From assembly GCA_947311265.1 (NCBI GenBank), contig CAMZKQ010000174.1, positions 1-13,950 on the forward strand: DNA of 13,950 bases, written 5' to 3'. Of this stretch, positions 13,601-13,950 are shown one piece after another (positions within the stretch are counted from its first letter, which is position 1; every line of letters starts with the position of its first letter). The notes under the pieces were generated by a model that was not told where the DNA came from, ran no database searches, and saw only the letters and a program-made list of their open reading frames with translations. The stretch is from an uncultured Chlorobiota bacterium (GTDB taxonomy: Bacteria; Bacteroidota; Bacteroidia; Bacteroidales; JAADGE01). The position numbers and the translations under genes are program-made.

Positions 13601-13651
13601 CAGAAATGGGATATTTTTGATATTTACAAACACGCCATGAACTTGTTGTAA
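10601..13651 (+). CDS. Exported M1-family metallopeptidase with a C-terminal beta-barrel-like region
   Basis: A 1016-residue zinc aminopeptidase-type enzyme of the M1 (gluzincin) family. A signal peptide covers residues 1-22 (hydrophobic core 6-18, likely cut after LKA or LKAQ). The catalytic core is complete: GGGMEYP at 358-364 (the GxMEN-type exopeptidase motif), zinc site HEVGH at 381-385 with the third ligand Glu404 after the standard 18-residue spacing, and Tyr481 in VYGKGS, aligning with the transition-state tyrosine, with Tyr476 five residues before it as in leukotriene A4 hydrolase. Residues 250-272 are a Lys/Pro/Ser-rich insertion. From about residue 640 the protein has many alternating aromatic strands (for example FEYLVAPMYGVRS, LKLQWGIKAKKYAYN, SGGIKFTAFNEGLEIYF) with polar turns, much like an outer-membrane barrel. 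That region suggests the enzyme is held at the outer membrane. It is monocistronic as far as can be seen. Confidence 0.92.
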   Translation: MKQTKIILLFAILLSATALKAQYWQQKVDYKINATLNDTLHSLSAFQEMTYTNHSPNSLNEIYILLYANAFSTKKSQFADQQRTTFKKEFIYFKDEDLGYMDSLDFKIDNKKANWNYEGETKEIVKITLPKPLLSGESVTISTAFFLKFPKAVSRLGHAGQSYQVTQWFPKAALYNHKGWHLLHYLDKGEFFADFGDYDVTLTLPQNYVVGATGNLQTPSEMAWLTKKSEEKINFPIQARMYKGNPDDFKGKPAKVQTKKDSPKTPSSKQLKTIRYTQKNVIDFAWFADKDYYVRKGSVKLPHSGRTVTTWSMFTYDFLSGFENSIEAIDSSLYYYSKFTGDYPFDNCTAVSGPMSAGGGMEYPTITIISVKNDVQQVIIHEVGHNWFQGILASNERRYAWMDEGINSFYDRRIGEILNTHKDFSPHSNHTHFEATNLNDKSLAPDGMKIMYRLMASKEYDQPLNLSSAHYCSVNYGGIVYGKGSYILEHLARYLGAEKFDKVMATYYEKWKFKHPYPQDLQDVFIKQTGDSLNWLFNDLVNTPRKNDYAIRKVKNKKSADSIFVTIKNKGKIPAPFTIGFVDKTGKYDYIWAEGFYGKKTIALPKQAYHKIGLNAEQSLFDVNMKNNFSKKLGFSPLKIKLGYTTKHAEKNSLLWLPIIGVNKHDGFMAGVMLYNLFLPKRRFEYLVAPMYGVRSNALAGFADLRLNFFPYSEKRRLKLQWGIKAKKYAYNKVDKQSLGFTKIEPSVRFEFRNKPLSGFNHNALSFRGIIINEEVATFSNGAFKYGNNPTSIHELKYEFERLKPLNNQSFKISLQHIDMVNTAEFITKVFAEYKIHIPYKWRNSGLNIRVFGGDVQKNIFKESTINRYDFGIGAGSYTDYTYDNTYFGRGATSGFSAAQIFIKDAGLKVPYNLQVSKLAALNLASSLPGRFPVKLYFDIALHKTSTTTFNNSFSGGIKFTAFNEGLEIYFPIINSSDIRAYQKLYDIKYYQQITFLIDFQKWDIFDIYKHAMNLL

Positions 13652-13684
13652 CAATGCACCGTACCTATTTGCACGACTCTTGAT

Positions 13685-13699
13685 GCGGCTACAAGCCGC
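13685..13699. repeat. REP-like G/C-rich hairpin
   Basis: GCGGCT (13685-13690) and AGCCGC (13694-13699) form a perfect 6-bp stem around ACA, 34 nt after the peptidase stop. Its G/C content stands out from the surrounding DNA and resembles extragenic palindromic repeats. Its last two bases also belong to the left arm of the larger stem at 13698-13771, so the two folds compete. Confidence 0.45.
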
Positions 13700-13779
13700 C
13701 CTATGAGTGTTGTAACTAACTGATTTTCAGTTGCTAATTTTGAATACCCTTGCAAAAAACACTCGTAGGGCATTTTTTT
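13698..13779 (+). terminator. Possible long-loop terminator of the M1 peptidase gene
   Basis: GCCCTATGAGTG (13698-13709) pairs over 12 positions, one of them G-U, with CACTCGTAGGGC (13760-13771), directly followed by A and T7 (13773-13779). The 50-nt loop contains its own hairpin, AACTG-ATTTT-CAGTT. The loop is long for a classical terminator, so it may instead be a palindromic element. Confidence 0.5.
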
Positions 13780-13840
13780 AGGGAGGACAAAAAAATCTTT
13801 TAAAATAAATCCACTTTTTCTTGCATATATAGAAAAAAAA

Positions 13841-13848
13841 TACGTTTG
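13841..13848 (+). promoter_or_regulatory. Upstream -7-like element near the right edge
   Basis: TACGTTTG matches TAnnTTTG exactly, and a TTG lies 17 nt upstream (in CTTGCAT). It is followed at once by the dyad and T7 run at 13852-13897. Confidence 0.45.
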
Positions 13849-13851
13849 CAG

Positions 13852-13897
13852 TGTTCAAAAAACGAAGTGCACTTTTATAGATTTTGAACATTTTTTT
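13852..13897 (+). promoter_or_regulatory. Spaced dyad followed by T7 (attenuator, terminator or operator)
   Basis: TGTTCAAAA (13852-13860) and TTTTGAACA (13882-13890) are exact reverse complements separated by 21 nt. That spacer contains a second palindrome, AAGTGCACTT (13865-13874). Seven Ts follow directly. A transcript starting from the TACGTTTG element would begin at the left arm and could end at the T-run. Confidence 0.45.
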
Positions 13898-13940
13898 ATT
13901 TATTTAAACTCTAAAATTAGAAACTATTATAATTTAAACG

Positions 13941-13948
13941 TAAATTTG
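13941..13948 (+). promoter_or_regulatory. -7-like element at the right edge
   Basis: TAAATTTG matches TAnnTTTG and is followed by CA, as is the copy exactly 100 bases upstream. No clear TTTG -33 box is visible. It would serve a gene beyond the window. Confidence 0.35.
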
Positions 13949-13950
13949 CA

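Larger units (their letters stand above)
13652..13950. other. Gene-free right end rich in palindromes and promoter-like elements
   Basis: The last 300 bases hold no reading frame of note. In order they contain a G/C-rich tight hairpin, a long-range stem ending in a T-run, a TACGTTTG element, a spaced dyad followed by T7, and a TAAATTTG element almost at the edge. It probably combines the 3' end of the peptidase transcript with the control region of a plus-strand gene beyond the window. Confidence 0.6.

Noticed and set aside
1..13950. CRISPR array, tRNA, rRNA or insertion sequence
   Set aside because: No regularly spaced direct repeats, cloverleaf-like segments, rRNA-like stretches or transposase motifs were seen on reading through the window.

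Overview
The window looks like a chromosomal segment of a member of the Bacteroidota. It is A/T-rich. Several intergenic regions carry the TAnnTTTG -7 element typical of that phylum, in two cases with a TTTG -33 box 19-20 nt upstream. There are no clear Shine-Dalgarno sequences. The gene content also fits: a PorT-like outer-membrane barrel, a stand-alone NadR-type kinase domain, and a large exported M1 peptidase with a beta-rich tail. No tRNA, rRNA, CRISPR array, transposase or phage gene was seen.

Layout. (1) 1-1592, minus strand: an arsR-type repressor, a small CxxC thioredoxin-like protein and an ArsP/DUF318-type permease cut by the left edge. A perfect inverted repeat overlaps the predicted promoter, and a second site with the same half-sites and spacing lies between the first two genes. 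This reads as a metalloid- or thiol-responsive efflux module. (2) 1593-1904: gene-free, with a REP-like hairpin and an A/T-rich dyad. (3) 1905-4135, minus: a class III (CaiB/BaiF) CoA-transferase, an outer-membrane barrel protein whose frame runs unnaturally into the transferase gene, and a YbaB/EbfC nucleoid protein. (4) 4213-7683, minus: a putative three-gene operon of a double-AAA+ CbxX/CfxQ-like ATPase with a duplicated N-terminal domain, an unrecognised 153-aa soluble protein and a 93-aa membrane protein, closed by a strong terminator. (5) 7896-10338, minus: a NadR-like kinase, etfA and etfB, the etf pair having a consensus promoter and a terminator. (6) 10601-13651, plus: an M1 metallopeptidase with a signal peptide, a complete zinc site and a C-terminal region that looks like an outer-membrane barrel. 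(7) 13652-13950: gene-free but rich in palindromes and promoter-like elements, probably the control region of a gene beyond the right edge.

The best candidate for an undescribed system is the AAA+ operon at 4271-7683. Its ATPase has two tandem N-terminal beta-rich repeats in front of two AAA+ modules. The second module has arginine in place of the Walker A lysine, while its Walker B and arginine-finger-like residues are kept. Its two partner genes match no family I recognise. Other points worth a second look are the A8 tract that probably hides the true stop of the barrel gene (one more A gives a TGA overlapping the transferase ATG), the paired ArsR-like sites, and the peptidase-barrel fusion.
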